From Zantedeschia hybrid cultivar (Eukaryota > Streptophyta > Magnoliopsida > Alismatales > Araceae), in NCBI GenBank assembly GCA_030544215.1, contig JARZZO010000002.1:63572150-63636149 (forward strand): DNA of 64,000 nucleotides, in the 5' to 3' direction. Numbering within the stretch: the first letter of the stretch is position 1; each line of letters starts with the position of its first letter. Position numbers and translations under genes: made by a program. This document shows, one piece after another, positions 51,998 through 64,000 of this stretch. The notes below the pieces were generated by a model that saw nothing but the letters and a program-made list of their open reading frames with translations, ran no database searches and was not told the DNA's origin.

Positions 51998-54536
51998 TGT
52001 AACGACCCGCCACCCTATAATCGGGAATCCGATTACTAAATGGGTACCGAATCATTAACTTGTAACCAAACCAGGATCCGAGTAAGTCTGGGAAATAAAT
52101 AATCAACTAAGCTAAATATTCACATCGCATTGAATTGAAAGGAAAGTGCAGAAATTAAAAGTTATTACAATGCGACTCGACACAGCAAATGATTACATAC
52201 TCCAACAGAAAAGAAATGATTATACATACAGGCCAGAAATAAAGATGACAACTACATCGGGGCATACCCCGGAACAACAGTCGACGACGCTCAGCACTCA
52301 GCCGCACAACCCTCGCTAGGTCTGCCTGGAGTCCTCACCTGAAAGCCGCAGGGGTGAGTCTCAACGAAAAGACTCAGTAGGGATCCTTCGATCCCCACAG
52401 CCCACACACACACACCCATAAGTGGAAAGTACAGCAGGGATATAATAACCATGAAGAGACAATGATTTCCATGCCTATATCTCAATAAGAATCACATGCA
52501 TTCAAGAATAACTAACATGCATATTTCTCAAATCATTCTATCAAGGAGCCTACAACTAATGTCTCGGTAAAACACGTCAACCACGTCACCGAAAGTGGGA
52601 AACACCGACCCGCTGAGACCAAACAGTAACCCCTCGGATGGCCCGCAGGCTACCTCGGCGGCTACTCCTTCCCCCAGCACACACAGACCCGCTGAGACCA
52701 AACAGTAACCCCTCGGAGAGCACGCTGGCTACTCCGGCCCAACTGGCTCAGGTGGTTACTCCTTCCCCCAGCACGAGGTGACACTCCAGAAGGTACCACT
52801 CCGACACCGGTACAAGCTAGCTAACCCCGGGGTTCACCAGGTGACCCTCTCTACTAGGCGTCACCCCGCCACTGCTCCCGTCAGCGCTGTGTCCCTCCGC
52901 ACCGACACAGGGTGTAGAACGCTACAACAGCTGTCACTCTAGGTCCACCGAAACAGAAACACGGCACGGTGCGATCCGGTCACGGAAGAAGTCCACGGTC
53001 GCACGACACCCCACGCAGTGTCATCCGGTCACGAAGAGTTCAGCACATCGAATAAGCTAACAGTATGCATTAACCGACTATCTAGCAGTGTAAACACATT
53101 TTACTGGCATGAATTAGTGTTGTTCTGTCTTGAATCGCGTCGCCCAAGGCCGACGCCATTCAAGACCCCTAAACTGGTTCATGAAATGCCGGCCTCAGAA
53201 TCTGGCCTAAAAGGCGTCGACACCAGTGGTCGCCTTTTAAAAGGCGTCAACATCCTCAGACGCCGTTCACGCTGAAAAACCAGGAATTCGAGAAAACAAC
53301 AATGGAAGGATTTCTGCTCTAAAAGGCGTCATGGTGTCTAGACGCTATTCAAAACGCGTCGTCCACCCATGACGTCTTTTAGTCCCATAGTCCTCAAACT
53401 GAATCCCGTTATCGGGGTGATTTTCTGCCTAAATGGCGTCATGTTGGCTCGACGTCCTTCTGAAAGGCGTCGACCACCCATGACGTCATTTAGCGCCAGA
53501 ATCCCTAGCTTGATAAACCTCGAACAGGGGAGGTTTCTGCCCTAAAATGCGTCGTACTGACCCGACGTCCTTCTAAAAGGCGTCGACCAGGCACGACGCC
53601 GTTTAGCGCCAGAAACCTGGTTCCCTGGTTCGATCCGAGGGATCCTCCCATAGCCCCAAATACCCCGAAAAAGCCCCAAAAACAGAGGGGAAAGAGGGCA
53701 ACTATAGTATCCATAATTCACATCACAGAAACTCCCATACCCATCAAGGAAAAACCCCTTAACATGCTCATTCTACCCCAAAACCATCGATCCATAGCAT
53801 GCTTTAAAACGGAGAAAAACATGATTTAGAACACATCATTGTGGGAACCGTCACCCTACCGGTTCTTGAACTCCTCCAAGCTCCGTGCCTCCGACCCGCC
53901 GCACCGTAGACCGCCGCCGGTACCCTCGAGGACGCCGCCACTCCACCGGGACGTCGGCCGCCGTCCGGAGAATGGAACGCCGCGAAGGAAGTGGTGGTGG
54001 TAGAGGTGAGAGGTAGGGAAGTGTTGGAGTGGAGGGAAGGACGAAGGGTCGATGTCGGGGTCGCCGGAACGAAGGAGAGAAAGAGAGAAGGAGGAGCAAA
54101 ATGAGAGAAAGAAGGAGGGCTCTCGGGGTTAACCAGAGACTGGCTGAAACGCGTCGAGATGTACGGACGCCTATCCGTCGATGTGACGGCTGCTCTGACA
54201 ACCCTCTGCGCAACGCTCTGACAGAGGTCTGAAACGCGTCTTCCATGAAAGACGCCGTTCAGTCGACAAGACTGGCGCCGTACTCTGACAACCCAGAGTC
54301 GCAGTCTGAAAGGCGTCGTGCCTCGCAGACGCCGTTCAGACGACATGTCAGGGCCGTACTCACGCGACCCAAAGCCAGCCCACGTGGCACAGGATAAAAC
54401 GCGTCAGCATAGCTGGACGCCGTTTAAACCGCGTCGAGCGGGCTCGACGCGAATCCGACCAGAGTCTCAGCCCCACTGGAGCCTGAACTACAGGGTCCAA
54501 CCCCGAAAACCGGACCCGAAAGCCTCAGTCCTTACA
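51998..54536. mobile_element. 2.5-kb solo LTR, TSD GAACT
   Basis: Starts TGTAACGACCCGCC and ends CAGTCCTTACA. GAACT occurs at 51993-51997 and 54537-54541. Related along its length to 62086-64000. The distal half holds an array of GGCGTC/GACGCC words. It splits the proline-rich ORF. Confidence 0.9.
53140..54450. repeat. GGCGTC/GACGCC inverted-word array in the solo LTR
   Basis: Words of the type AAAAGGCGTCGA and GACGCCGTTTA alternate at roughly 20-40-bp spacing in 53140-53620 and 54140-54450, separated by a GC-rich stretch. Each pair can form an AAANGGCGTC/GACGNCNTTT stem. Confidence 0.75.
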
Positions 54537-54541
54537 GAACT

Positions 54542-54753
54542 AGTTCTGGAGGTCTTACTAGAGGTGGAACTGGTCCTGTAGGTTGTTCGGGTGGTGGTGT
54601 AGTCTCTTGGGTCGTAGTGGAGGTGTTGGGGTTTTGGGCTTTTCAACTGGATGAAAGGTAGAAAGAGGTATTACATTGTCCAAAGTATAAATAAATTCAT
54701 ACAATGGAGTTGGTCCAAAGTATAAATAAATTCAGACAATGGAGTAGTTTTGG
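54542..54753. repeat. short duplication inside the proline-rich ORF
   Basis: The string GTCCAAAGTATAAATAAATT, followed by CA, occurs at about 54678 and again at about 54713, a 35-bp step. Confidence 0.7.
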
Positions 54754-56084
54754 CTAGCCCTTGCTGGGGTTGAGTTGAAGAGGAGGTAGGATGTTCTTCA
54801 GCTGAGGGTTTAACAAGTGGTGTAGGCTCAACAGAAGGTTCTTTTTGTAGTTACTCAGGAGCTTTAGGAGGAGGATAAGTGGTAGACGTAGTCTCCTGAG
54901 GTTGGATAGGTAAGAAAGGCTTGGAAGGAGAAGGAGAATGAGTGGGAAGGTGTTACTAGTTCTCCTTCTGCATTGATTTAGTACCTTCCTTCTGAGAGGT
55001 ATTTCCCTGGCAGTCTTCAGGTAGTTGATGGAGACTTGTACCTCTACCAGAGCCTTCAAAATCTCACCCATTCCTGTCTTTAATGCTGAAGATCAACTTG
55101 GTGTTGATCTAGCTTGAGCACTACACCATCTAGCTTCTTTGAGATCAGGATTGTTCTGTTCTTGGCTGATATGAGATGTTGGGTTCTGGTAGTCTCTATT
55201 CCTCTCTTGGTTCAAATTAATCTAGAGGATGAGAAGTAGACTGATATGGCTCACCAATGCCTTCATTATACCTATCCCAATTGTCCATGTCTTTGTCAAA
55301 CATGCCCTTATCTAGCAACTCATCAACACTTTTAGCTGCTGCTTGGCTCTAACTTCTTCACCATTGTAAGACTCCCCTTGAGCATGTGACTCCCCTTCAA
55401 CAACTTAGGGTTCATCAGTTGGAAAAATGTGCTAAGGGTGCTACTGAACATCAAGTATACTAGGCTCAACTATTGCAGGCTGGTCCTGCATTTCCACATC
55501 TTCAACTTGAGGTTCAGATGCCTATTGATCAGGCATGAAGATGTCTTCTAATTGTGGCTGGTAATTCTACTTCTACAGCTGGCTTTATTGTCTACTCTTG
55601 AGTAGTGGTTGATTCTTCCACAATAATTTGAGCTGGTATCTGAGCTACCCTTTGCTCAGGTTCTTTTGTTGTCGGCCCTAGAGCAACTGCTGGTTCTGGT
55701 TCACTTTGTACTACTATTCGTTGTTCTGCTAGCCGGGCTACTGCTACTAGTGCTGCTACTGGTTCTACTGATGCGAGATAGACTAGAGCTATAGTTGGAC
55801 GTTCCTCAAACTGAAGGCTGCTCTTCTTGAGTTGGAGGTTGCATAGGTTGAGCTACAGCCTGTGGTGCCCCTTTAGCAAGTTCCTCTAGAGGAGCAGAGG
55901 CCTTGCACCACTGCCCATCTTTGAACTTAAAGCCACTCTGCTTTAGATTTCGAGTGTCCAAGGAAGTCTGCTCTGAAGATTGAATTTCTAAAGTTAGATC
56001 GATTCCAAAGTGCTTGAAGATAACTGTAAATAGATGACCATAAAGAAGCCAAGTAACTTTGTCTAGTCCTTTCTTGACTAACTT

Positions 56085-58507
56085 TGTTACACCCCATATA
56101 TGAGTCTTCTTCTTCTTTTTTTACTTAAACTCCGACTGCGTAATCTCATAATAAATCCTATTATAACAAACAAATATGAGAGTTAAACAACCACAAGGCG
56201 ATTTAAATAAATATCATAATCATTACTTCATCCAAAATATCCGAACATAGCCAATACCAAAGTTTACAAATAAGTTCTCAATCTCACTAAATAAAGAAAA
56301 ATACATCAATATTTCATTATCCTTACTACATCAAATCTAAGAAAACTATGAATTTTAAATATAAATAACCTTCTGAAGATGTCGAATGTCTTAATCAGAA
56401 GCCTTCTCATTTCTCAGACTCTGAAAATGTTAATATGATTTATGAGTACAACTACTCAGTTGGCTTCAAACCATCCACATGACTTAATATATAGTAAATT
56501 TTTACAAATCACATTATATAATTATACTGAACATGATCTTACATAGTTATACATATATCTCAAATAAGAACATGATATAAAATATGGCTTAGATATAAGT
56601 TTATCGAATCAAATATATTTGCTAATAGTATGAATAGATCAACTAACATATAGAATATGTGGCATTATCGAACTCATATTAGGTATATCAAATTGTACTA
56701 GCCATGAACAGAATGTATCACATATCGAACATAACATATCAAATTGTCAGGGCGTTATGTATTGCCGTCTCTTAAGCACATCTCATATCAAATAGCAAAT
56801 ATTATGGCATAGTAGCTTATCAAATCATATTCATATCATGGATCATATAGGTAAGACAAATTTATATGATTACAAATGGATAGCTAAGCATGATGATCAA
56901 ATGATTAAGTTGAATTTGAATAAACATATGGGGCAAAGATTTCATATTTACATGCCATTCAAACATATCAAATCAAATCATAACGGACATGCACTTTTAC
57001 AACAGTATAAGGAGCCGAACAAAACAAATACCAAAGCATCTAGGTAAATGATGCAAAGGTCTTGGTTACTGCGGAAAATCGGAGAGTCTAAATCCCACCC
57101 AATTCCAAACTGTCAGGGCGTACGTATCGCAGTCCCCTAGTTTAGCTAGCTGGAAATCAGGATTCTACCCATTTGCTTTCGGGTTCCAAACAAAATACTC
57201 TATCCAATATGGATGCTTATAATGGAATCAGGCCAAATATCTCCTTAATATGGTCATGTCCAAGCAAAGCCAAATAATTATGGCACGATCAAATTAACAG
57301 AGATCAAAAGATGATAAAAGATGAGCATATATATGAAAATTGAATTATCAAAGTAATACATATATGTAAGAGTTAAAATATATACTTTTATATACAAAAT
57401 AGCTACTTAAAGAGTCATCATGGTCATATATATGAAAAATTATAGTAAAGTTGATTCCAACATATTACTGGAGTGAAAAGTAAGCTTCAAGAATTTTATT
57501 AGAATTTTTCAACAAATATCGGCCACAAAAACTAGTTTTCAGAATTAAAAAATCAACAAATAGGCCAAATATTATTAAACAGATTTCAAAAAATTACTAA
57601 ACTTGACGAACATGTCAAATAAATCATATGTAAAAGTGTGGACATAGTTTCATTAATTTTTGGATTGGTTTGATAAAATGTTGGACTCTCACTTTGATTC
57701 TAAACTTTTGACTTAAATAGAGTTCCAGAAAATCAAATAGGGGGCAAAATAAATAACAAACGAAGTTATAAAATTCTCAAACTTTATAGATAAGTCAACG
57801 ATAACATGACAAAGGTTTCCAAAAAATTTGGCATGATTTGGACATGAATCATTTGAGATATAAGATTCACAAGTTGAGATTTTAAAACTGTCAAGACAAA
57901 TTATGTAGTCTCAAAATGTTAGAATAAATATTAAAAATATTCATAAAATTATGAAATTTATTGGACATAAAAATAACATGTATAATAGATGTTATAAAAA
58001 TTTTAGCTCAATTGGACATTAGATAAAGAAGAACAAATATTTGTAACTCAGATAATAACAGTTGAAAATAAAACAGATTGAATAGATAGGTTGCCTTTTT
58101 TACTGACCTATTGTTCTAAGTACTCCAAATCCAGAAATCTGATAGATTTTCTTCTCGTCTAAAAATGTTCTGATTTCGACTATTAAACGACTTATTTCAA
58201 ATATGGTCTTCATAAAACTTCTAGAATTTTGAGTCATCGTTTTAATGGGAATTGTCTTACTTAATTTAGAATTTTATACATGAAGTTATGTTTAAAATAT
58301 TAAGATTGTGTCAGGTAAATCTGTGTACAGAATCCTAGTTCAAGTACAATTCCAATTATGACATTCTACCTGTTTATTAGAATCTTAATTATATTTAGGT
58401 TTATTATGTTCTACTTTTAATCCAAGTCAAATATGTTATATATAACTTTCTAGGTTGTGGTTAACTTTAATTATATCATTTTTTGTTTCCTAATTTAAAT
58501 CCTAGGG
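56085..58507 (+). mobile_element. LTR-like segment starting TGTTACACCCC
   Basis: TGTTACACCCCATATATGAG is a typical start of large plant gypsy LTRs. It follows AACTT (56080-56084), but I found no matching AACTT after a CA end near 58500. CTGTCAGGGCGT occurs twice (56743 and 57111). Otherwise AT-rich with no coding signal. Confidence 0.45.
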
Positions 58508-60345
58508 AGAACTATCCAACTCATTGTTTAGAATTGGCAACTGTTTGTACTAAAAATTTGGTGACATTATCTGTATAGTGAGAAGTTCAAAGTCTTTATT
58601 GATCATAAAAGTTTAAAGTATGCTTTTACCCAGAAGGACTTGAATTTGAGGCAGCATAGGTGGATGGAGTTTATTAAGGACTATGAGTTTGACCTTTCCT
58701 ACTATCCGGACAAGGCTAACATGGTGGCTGATGCTTTGAGTAGGAAGGAAGTGATGTCCCACCTTATCGTTAGATAGTAGTGCCTCTTCCAGCAAGTGGT
58801 AGATTCTTCTTTTCGAATACCCAGAGAGGAGAGTAGAGCAGTGTTAGTCAATTTGACTATCAGACAAACATTTTACCATCTGATCATTGAGACTCAAAGA
58901 GCAAATCTAGAGTTACCACGGGTATTGTAATGGCCAAAGATACAACTGTGGGATGCTAACATAGTCAGATTTAGAGGAAGATTATATGTGCCTGCATAAG
59001 AGGAGCTGAGGGGTTGTGTGCTGATGAAACACATCGTTCTCGGTACACTATTCACCCAAGTACCTCTATGATGTATCACTGCTTGAAGAAGCATTTCTAG
59101 TTGCCATGAATGAATAAGGAGATAGATGAATATGTCGTGAGATGCCTGGTCTATTAGCAAGTGAAGGAAGAGCATTAGAGGCCTCGAGGTTTGCTATAGT
59201 CATTGCCGATTCTAGAATGGAAGTGGGAGCATGTGACCATGGAATTTTGCCTTTGACTCCTAGCAGGTGTGATTCCATTTGGGTGATAATAGATTAATTG
59301 ACCAAATCAACTCACTTTTTAGCCGTTAATAAGGATTGGTCAATTAGCAAGTTGGCAAAGTTGTATGTGGACCGGTTGCACGGTGTACCACTTCCTATTG
59401 TGTTAGACAGAGATCCCAGATTTACTTTAGATTTTTGGAAGAGTTTTAAGAATGCTTTGGGCACCCAATTAGCTTTTAGTTCAACCTATCACTCTTAGAT
59501 AGATAAACAGTCGGAGAGGACTATACGGACACTAGAAGACATGTTGAGAGCTTGTTGTTTGAAGTGGGGAGCTTTTTGGGAGCAACACTTACCTACTGTA
59601 GAGTTTGCATAAAATAACAATTATGATTCGAGTATTGACATGGCACTGTACGAGACACTATATGGGTGACTTTGTCATTCTCCCCTTGACTGGTTCAAGA
59701 TTAGTGAGGGATAAGTTGTCACGCTAAAGTTAATTCAAAATTGCACAAAAGTGGTGAGCTTAGTTCATCAAAGACTAAGAACGGTGCACAGTAGGCAGAA
59801 GAGCTATGCAGATTCTCGTAGAAGGTCCCTGCAATTTGAGGTTGGAGATCATGTTTCTTCGTGTGTCACCCACGAAAGGGGTGATATGGTCCAGGAAATG
59901 GGGCTAGCAAGATCCCCGCTATATTAGGCCCTTCCCTATTCTGGCTTAAGTACGGGAGATTGCTTACCAACTAGCCCTGCCACTCAACCTAGCTGGAGTA
60001 CATGATGTGTTTCATGTTTTGATGCTAAGAAAGTGCGTGCCTGATCCGTCGCATGTGTTGGACCTCTCAAAGTTGGAGCAAAGGACTTGACCTTGATACT
60101 CAGTTCAGTTAGTGGATCAAAAGGAGCAAATTCTAAGGAACAAAGTGATTCCCTTAGTAAAAGTGATCTCGCAACATCGTCGGAGGTGAGGTGACATAGG
60201 AGCATGAGGATGAGATGTGGGAGCAATTTTCGTACTTGTTCGAGTAAGTTCTTCTCATCTTCCCTCAATAATGCCTTTAAGATTATTTAGTGGATTTATG
60301 GGTGTTGGCAAATTTCGAGTACAAAATTTTCTTAAGGGGGGAGGA
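58508..60345 (+). pseudogene. Ty3/gypsy RNase H-integrase remnant, second element
   Basis: RNase H: FKVFIDHKSLKYAFTQKDLN and LSYYPDKANMVADALSRKEV (58590-58755). Integrase zinc-binding region decayed (58960-59160). Core with LTKSTHFLAVNKDWSISKLA, KLYVDRLHGVPLPIVLDRDP and FWKSFKNALGTQLAFSSTYH (59300-59495). Chromodomain-side tail to about 60270. Multiple stops. Ends with polypurine tract AAGGGGGGAGGA at 60334-60345. Confidence 0.85.
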
Positions 60346-62085
60346 TGTAATATATAGGGGGTTTCAAATCCAGTTGTTGGGTTTTATATAGTCTTTAGTG
60401 GGCTTTTTTATGGTAGTCAGGTCGGGTCTGATTCACGTCAACTCAACTAGATTCATTTCGATAAAGGCGTCACCCTTAGCAGATGTGATTCAGAATGTAT
60501 GCATGCGCGACATGTGATTGAATCCTATCAGGCCCTTTGATCCATTCATGGAAAGGTGACGCGATTTGCAATCTTGCATGGTGCAAACTCGCCTCGTGGC
60601 ACCCTCCGCGCATGTAGCAGTGCGGCGGGGCATGTAGGGCAAGCCGCTTAGGGGTTATTCTTTGTCCCCTTCCTCTCCCTCCTTATTTCGCACCTTCCTC
60701 TTCCTCCTCTTCTTCCCCTCTAATCTTCTTCTTCCTCCATTCTTCTTCTTCCTCCTTTATTCCCCTCCACTTCTAACTACCATCATCCTCCGACTTCTCC
60801 ACCTCACCACTTCACCACCACCACTTCAACTCCCTCTCGGTGGCCAATGGGAGACGAGGATATGGCGGTGGCAAGGCGGCGAGGATGGCAGTGGTGGCGA
60901 GCCAAAGGGAGGGGCAGGATGTGGAGGTCCATGAGAGCTCACCGACACGATGGCGGCAGCTCGGGGCAGATCTAACCACGTGAAAGACTTCATTTGGAGT
61001 CAGGGGAAGTTCAAGGTCGACGTAGGCTGATGGTCCTTTCTAGATGATTAGATCTTCCTTAGAAATTCATGCTAGGACCTATGCAATTTCTATGTTTTGG
61101 AGCGTGATTTGGGGTTGTTTTTAGAAATTCATGCTAGGACCTATGCAATTTCTATGTTTTGGAGCGTGATTTGGGGTTGTTTTTTTGGTTAGAGGTGCTC
61201 TCTTGATGAGGTTTCGTCTTTGTATGTATGGAAGGGGCTTAGGGTGGTTTTCAACTCGATGTTCTTGTAGTTTTCTGGTCAGCCATGCAGGCCGTTTTGG
61301 CCTCGGTCTCGGCCTATGAAACACATCAGAACCAAATGATGTGATTTGATTCGCATCATACTAGGGCGAATGATTCAGACACCTAAGTTTTGGTTGTAGA
61401 ATTAATCGATTTATTTCATATTATTGATTAAGTTGAAAGGCGCCTACCTATGGTGACGCGATTCAGAATAATCGATTTTTTGTTATAAAATGATTAATCC
61501 AAATGATTGGCATTAGGTCCTGGGGATGCTATTTAAAAGGCGTTAGACCTACATGACGTGCACAATTTGACCATGCGGCACGGGTCACAGGTTAACCCGA
61601 TTGTGGATTTGAGCCGATTCCCAGGGCCCTCGTATTTATAGCCTGAGTCCGGGTTTGGGTAGTAGCTTTCACTACTTGTGTGCAGATGTGGCTGGGTGCA
61701 CGGGCACCGCGTAGACTCGTGGACCCCAGTTAGTCCTATTTTCTCATTGCCTTACTTTGCAGGTGTTCCGGAGCTTGCTAAGGTGGACAAGCATGAGGTG
61801 TTGGCCGTGAGGTAAGATGTTAGCGGACGCACTCGGGCTGTGGACTTTAGAGTTGTACGGAGTGTGGCTTGGGAGCCATTGCGCTAGTGGGTGTGTGTGC
61901 CTTTGTCACCTTATGACTTGGTAGGGTGGGACCACTTGTAGCTGGGTGTGGCTGGAGCAACATGTGCTGCTTGAGGGGTTCCTAATCTATCTTGTGGATC
62001 TGTGGTTTTGGTCCTTCTCAGCGTGTTTTACTCTTGCTATAGTAGTTGCTCCGTAGTTTACAGCTATAGTTTATTGTTTCATTTT
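60346..62085 (+). repeat. 3' LTR of the second gypsy element
   Basis: Begins TGTAATATATAGGGGG directly after the polypurine tract. It runs at least to the copy of another LTR starting at 62086, which may interrupt it; the true end was not identified. Contains a 62-bp tandem duplication at 61061-61184. Confidence 0.6.
61061..61184. repeat. 62-bp perfect tandem duplication
   Basis: AGAAATTCATGCTAGGACCT starts at 61061 and again at 61123. The two units read the same through GGGGTTGTTTTT. Confidence 0.93.
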
Positions 62086-64000
62086 TGTAACGACCCGTCA
62101 CCCTATAATCGAGGATCCAATTACTAAATGGGTACCGAATCATTAAAATTAGGAACCAAACCAAGATCTCAAATAAATCTGAAAAAAATAAATGATAAAC
62201 TAAGGTAAACAATCCACACAACATCGAATTGTAAAGAAGGTGCATGAATTAAAAATTATTACAATTCGACTCGATTCAGAAAATAATTACATAATCCAAC
62301 TGAAAAGAAATAATTATGCGTAAAGGCTTGAAAAAGGAAAGTACAACTACGACGGAGCATACCCCAGAATAGTGGCTGCTGGCGCACAACTCGAGATGGA
62401 ACCCCACACGCTACGTCTGTTGAGAACCCTCACCTGAAAACCGCTGGGGTGAGTCACACCAGAATGGACTCAGTAAGGATCCTTCGATCCCCACCTCCTA
62501 CATACGCACCCACAGTCGCAACAACACAAGGATATAGGCAACAAAAGCGTAAGTAAAGTAGTGATTAAAGCACACGTCCACCGAAAAGGAACACACCAGA
62601 AACTGCCAAGCCAACTCGGAAAAAATACTGACCTGCTGGGACGGAACAACAACCCCTCAGATAGCACACTGGCTACTTCGGCCTATCTAACTATAGGTGG
62701 TTCTGCCTCCTCCCAGCCATAAGTGACACTCTGAAGTGTACCACTCTCACATCGGTACTAGCTATTACCCCAGGATATACTAGGTGACCCTCGCCTACTA
62801 GGCGTCACCTTGTCACTCCCACACCGACACATGGTGTCAAGCGCTAACAACTATCACTCTAGGTCCACGATTGTATAAACAAAACACAATGCAATCTGGT
62901 CACATGGAAATCCCCACCCTGATATATGATTTCAAGCATGCATATGACAGGATTGTCTAACAATACGTACACATGTTAATTGCAGGAAATTAAGGGCTCT
63001 AGCTTGAATCGCGTCGCTCATGGCTGATGTCATTCAATGTCCTAAAACTGGTTCCCACATAAACTGGCCTTGGGACAGGAGGGACCTAGGCCTAAATAGC
63101 GTCGCCCATGGTTGACACCGTTTAAATGGCGTCACCTGGTCGCGATACTATTTAACGCCCGAAAATCGTATTGCCCTCAGGCACCTGGGCCTAAATCGTG
63201 TCGCCCATGGTCGACACCATTTGCAAATGGCGTCACCCTGACCCAACGCCATTTAGCGCTCGAAACCGGATTCCCTCCGGCCTCCCCGAGCCACCACATA
63301 CGATTTTTCCCCCTCAGATCGTTTCAAAAAACTAAAATAGAAAAGGTAGGGGAGAAATCCAAATAACCATATTGAAAACACACCAATCCCCATTTTACAA
63401 AAATGATCATTTTCATCAAAACCCCCTAAACATGCCCATTCTACCCAAAAATCCTCCCACATAACCATAGCATACTCCAAAGCACGAAATCATGCTTTTA
63501 AAACAATCAACAACATGTGAGGATCGTCACCCTAGTGGTTACTTGAACTCCTCCTAGCTCCTTGCTGCCGATTAGCTACACGACAAGCCGCCACCGGTAT
63601 TACCGTGGACGCCTTCACTCCATCGAGACGTTAGCTGCCGTTCGAAGAGCAAGGTGCCGCGGAGGAGATGGTGGTGGTAGTGGTGAGAGGTGGGAGGAGG
63701 AAGAATGGGAAGAGGAAGGGAAGGAAAGAGTCGGAGAGATTCGGAGAGAGGGAAGAGAGAGAGGGGAAAGGAGGGAGGGCTTTGGATGTCAAACCGAGAT
63801 AGGCTAAATCGCATCGTTCCCAGACGACGCCATTCAGATGACAGGATGGGGGTCGTATACGAGCAGATCTCTGAATCACGTCGACCATGCGTGACGCCAT
63901 TCAGACAATGAGACCGGGGCCGTACATGTGCCCTAACGCCCACCCACGCGACACACCTGCAAGGCTTCTAAATGGCGTCCCCCTAGGCCGACGCCATTCA
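62086..64000. mobile_element. second copy of the TGTAACGACCC LTR, cut by window end
   Basis: Starts TGTAACGACCCGTCACCC and follows the 51998 LTR in the same order (ACTAAATGGGTACCGAATCA, CAGTAAGGATCCTTCGATCC, the GGCGTC array from 63010). It is more diverged in detail. It may be a solo LTR or the 5' LTR of an element continuing to the right. Confidence 0.8.

Larger units (their letters stand above)
49958..56079 (-). pseudogene. decayed proline-rich ORF next to the SIRE-like LTR (env-like?)
   Basis: Minus strand, interrupted by the solo LTR 51998-54536. From the N-terminal side: a Pro/Gln/Glu-rich part (about 56000-54600 and 51990-51700, e.g. PPVSQSTDPSPPQMQPPTS), then a globular part (about 51350-50700) with HKELIGIKSKSEYWIELKWK, KKAHGPLYDEYIENNLGRVD, NLPEMNYDQYKIFIQQKLER and FPHIHYLVSTSLEGPLLMEL. 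Position, between a polypurine tract and (missing) pol, fits the env-like ORF of SIRE/Maximus elements, but I do not recognise the domain itself. Many stops. Confidence 0.45.

Noticed and set aside
53804..54346. 180-codon open frame on the minus strand
   Set aside because: It lies wholly inside the 2.5-kb solo LTR in its GC-rich part, overlaps several equally long frames and has no domain.
56080..58510. Complete solo LTR with AACTT duplication
   Set aside because: The left AACTT is present, but no AACTT follows a CA end near 58500, and the two flanks belong to different elements.

Overview
This window reads as nuclear DNA of a flowering plant, most likely a non-grass monocot; a palm-like genome is my best guess, held weakly. 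The reasons are split exons with plant splice sites, plant retrotransposon, RTE LINE and hAT transposon remnants, and a very GC-rich first exon in an AT-rich gene, a bias typical of monocots. There are no bacterial operons and no CRISPR.

The only recognisable cellular gene is MYG1 (DHH-type exonuclease family, old name UPF0160), on the minus strand. Five exons join in phase 0: 45864-45562, 44374-44228, 36071-35973, 15774-15583 and 15437-15318. They give 287 continuous codons without a stop. I could not find the C-terminal exons, so the gene runs off the left edge and covers at least 30.5 kb here. Its introns are 1.2, 8.2, 20.2, 0.145 and more than 15.3 kb, and the long ones are packed with nested mobile elements.

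Left part (1-15.3 kb, intron 5): a 40-bp repeat array is split by a composite LTR element (411-8822, TSD TGTGA) that carries a decayed hAT transposase and a 153-bp satellite. Then come a MITE with 9-bp TSDs, a 187-bp hAT MITE made of GGTACCGG arrays, a foldback element and a decayed gag. Intron 3 (15.8-36.0 kb): an LTR with a tRNA-Met-type primer site whose leader is split by hAT-B (18922-23707, itself holding a MITE), then a decayed Ty3/gypsy element broken up by a MITE, an RTE LINE (with a MITE inside it) and a 1752-bp solo LTR. Intron 2 (36.1-44.2 kb): LTR-like DNA and hAT-C (38918-43044, perfect 8-bp TSD).

Upstream of MYG1 (46-64 kb) there is only nested repeat DNA: an orphan hAT end, gypsy integrase pieces, a 2.2-kb LTR of probable SIRE/Maximus type followed by a decayed proline-rich ORF split by a 2.5-kb solo LTR (TSD GAACT), a second gypsy pol with its 3' LTR, and another copy of the 2.5-kb LTR running off the right edge.

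Two patterns stand out. First, a group of hAT elements and MITEs with ends of the form CANGG carry dense self-complementary GATCGGCCGATC-like arrays just inside their termini. Second, the solo LTR in intron 3 contains twelve tandem hairpins of about 40 bp whose stem bases co-vary. Exon limits and TSD-bounded elements were read base by base; most other element boundaries are approximate.
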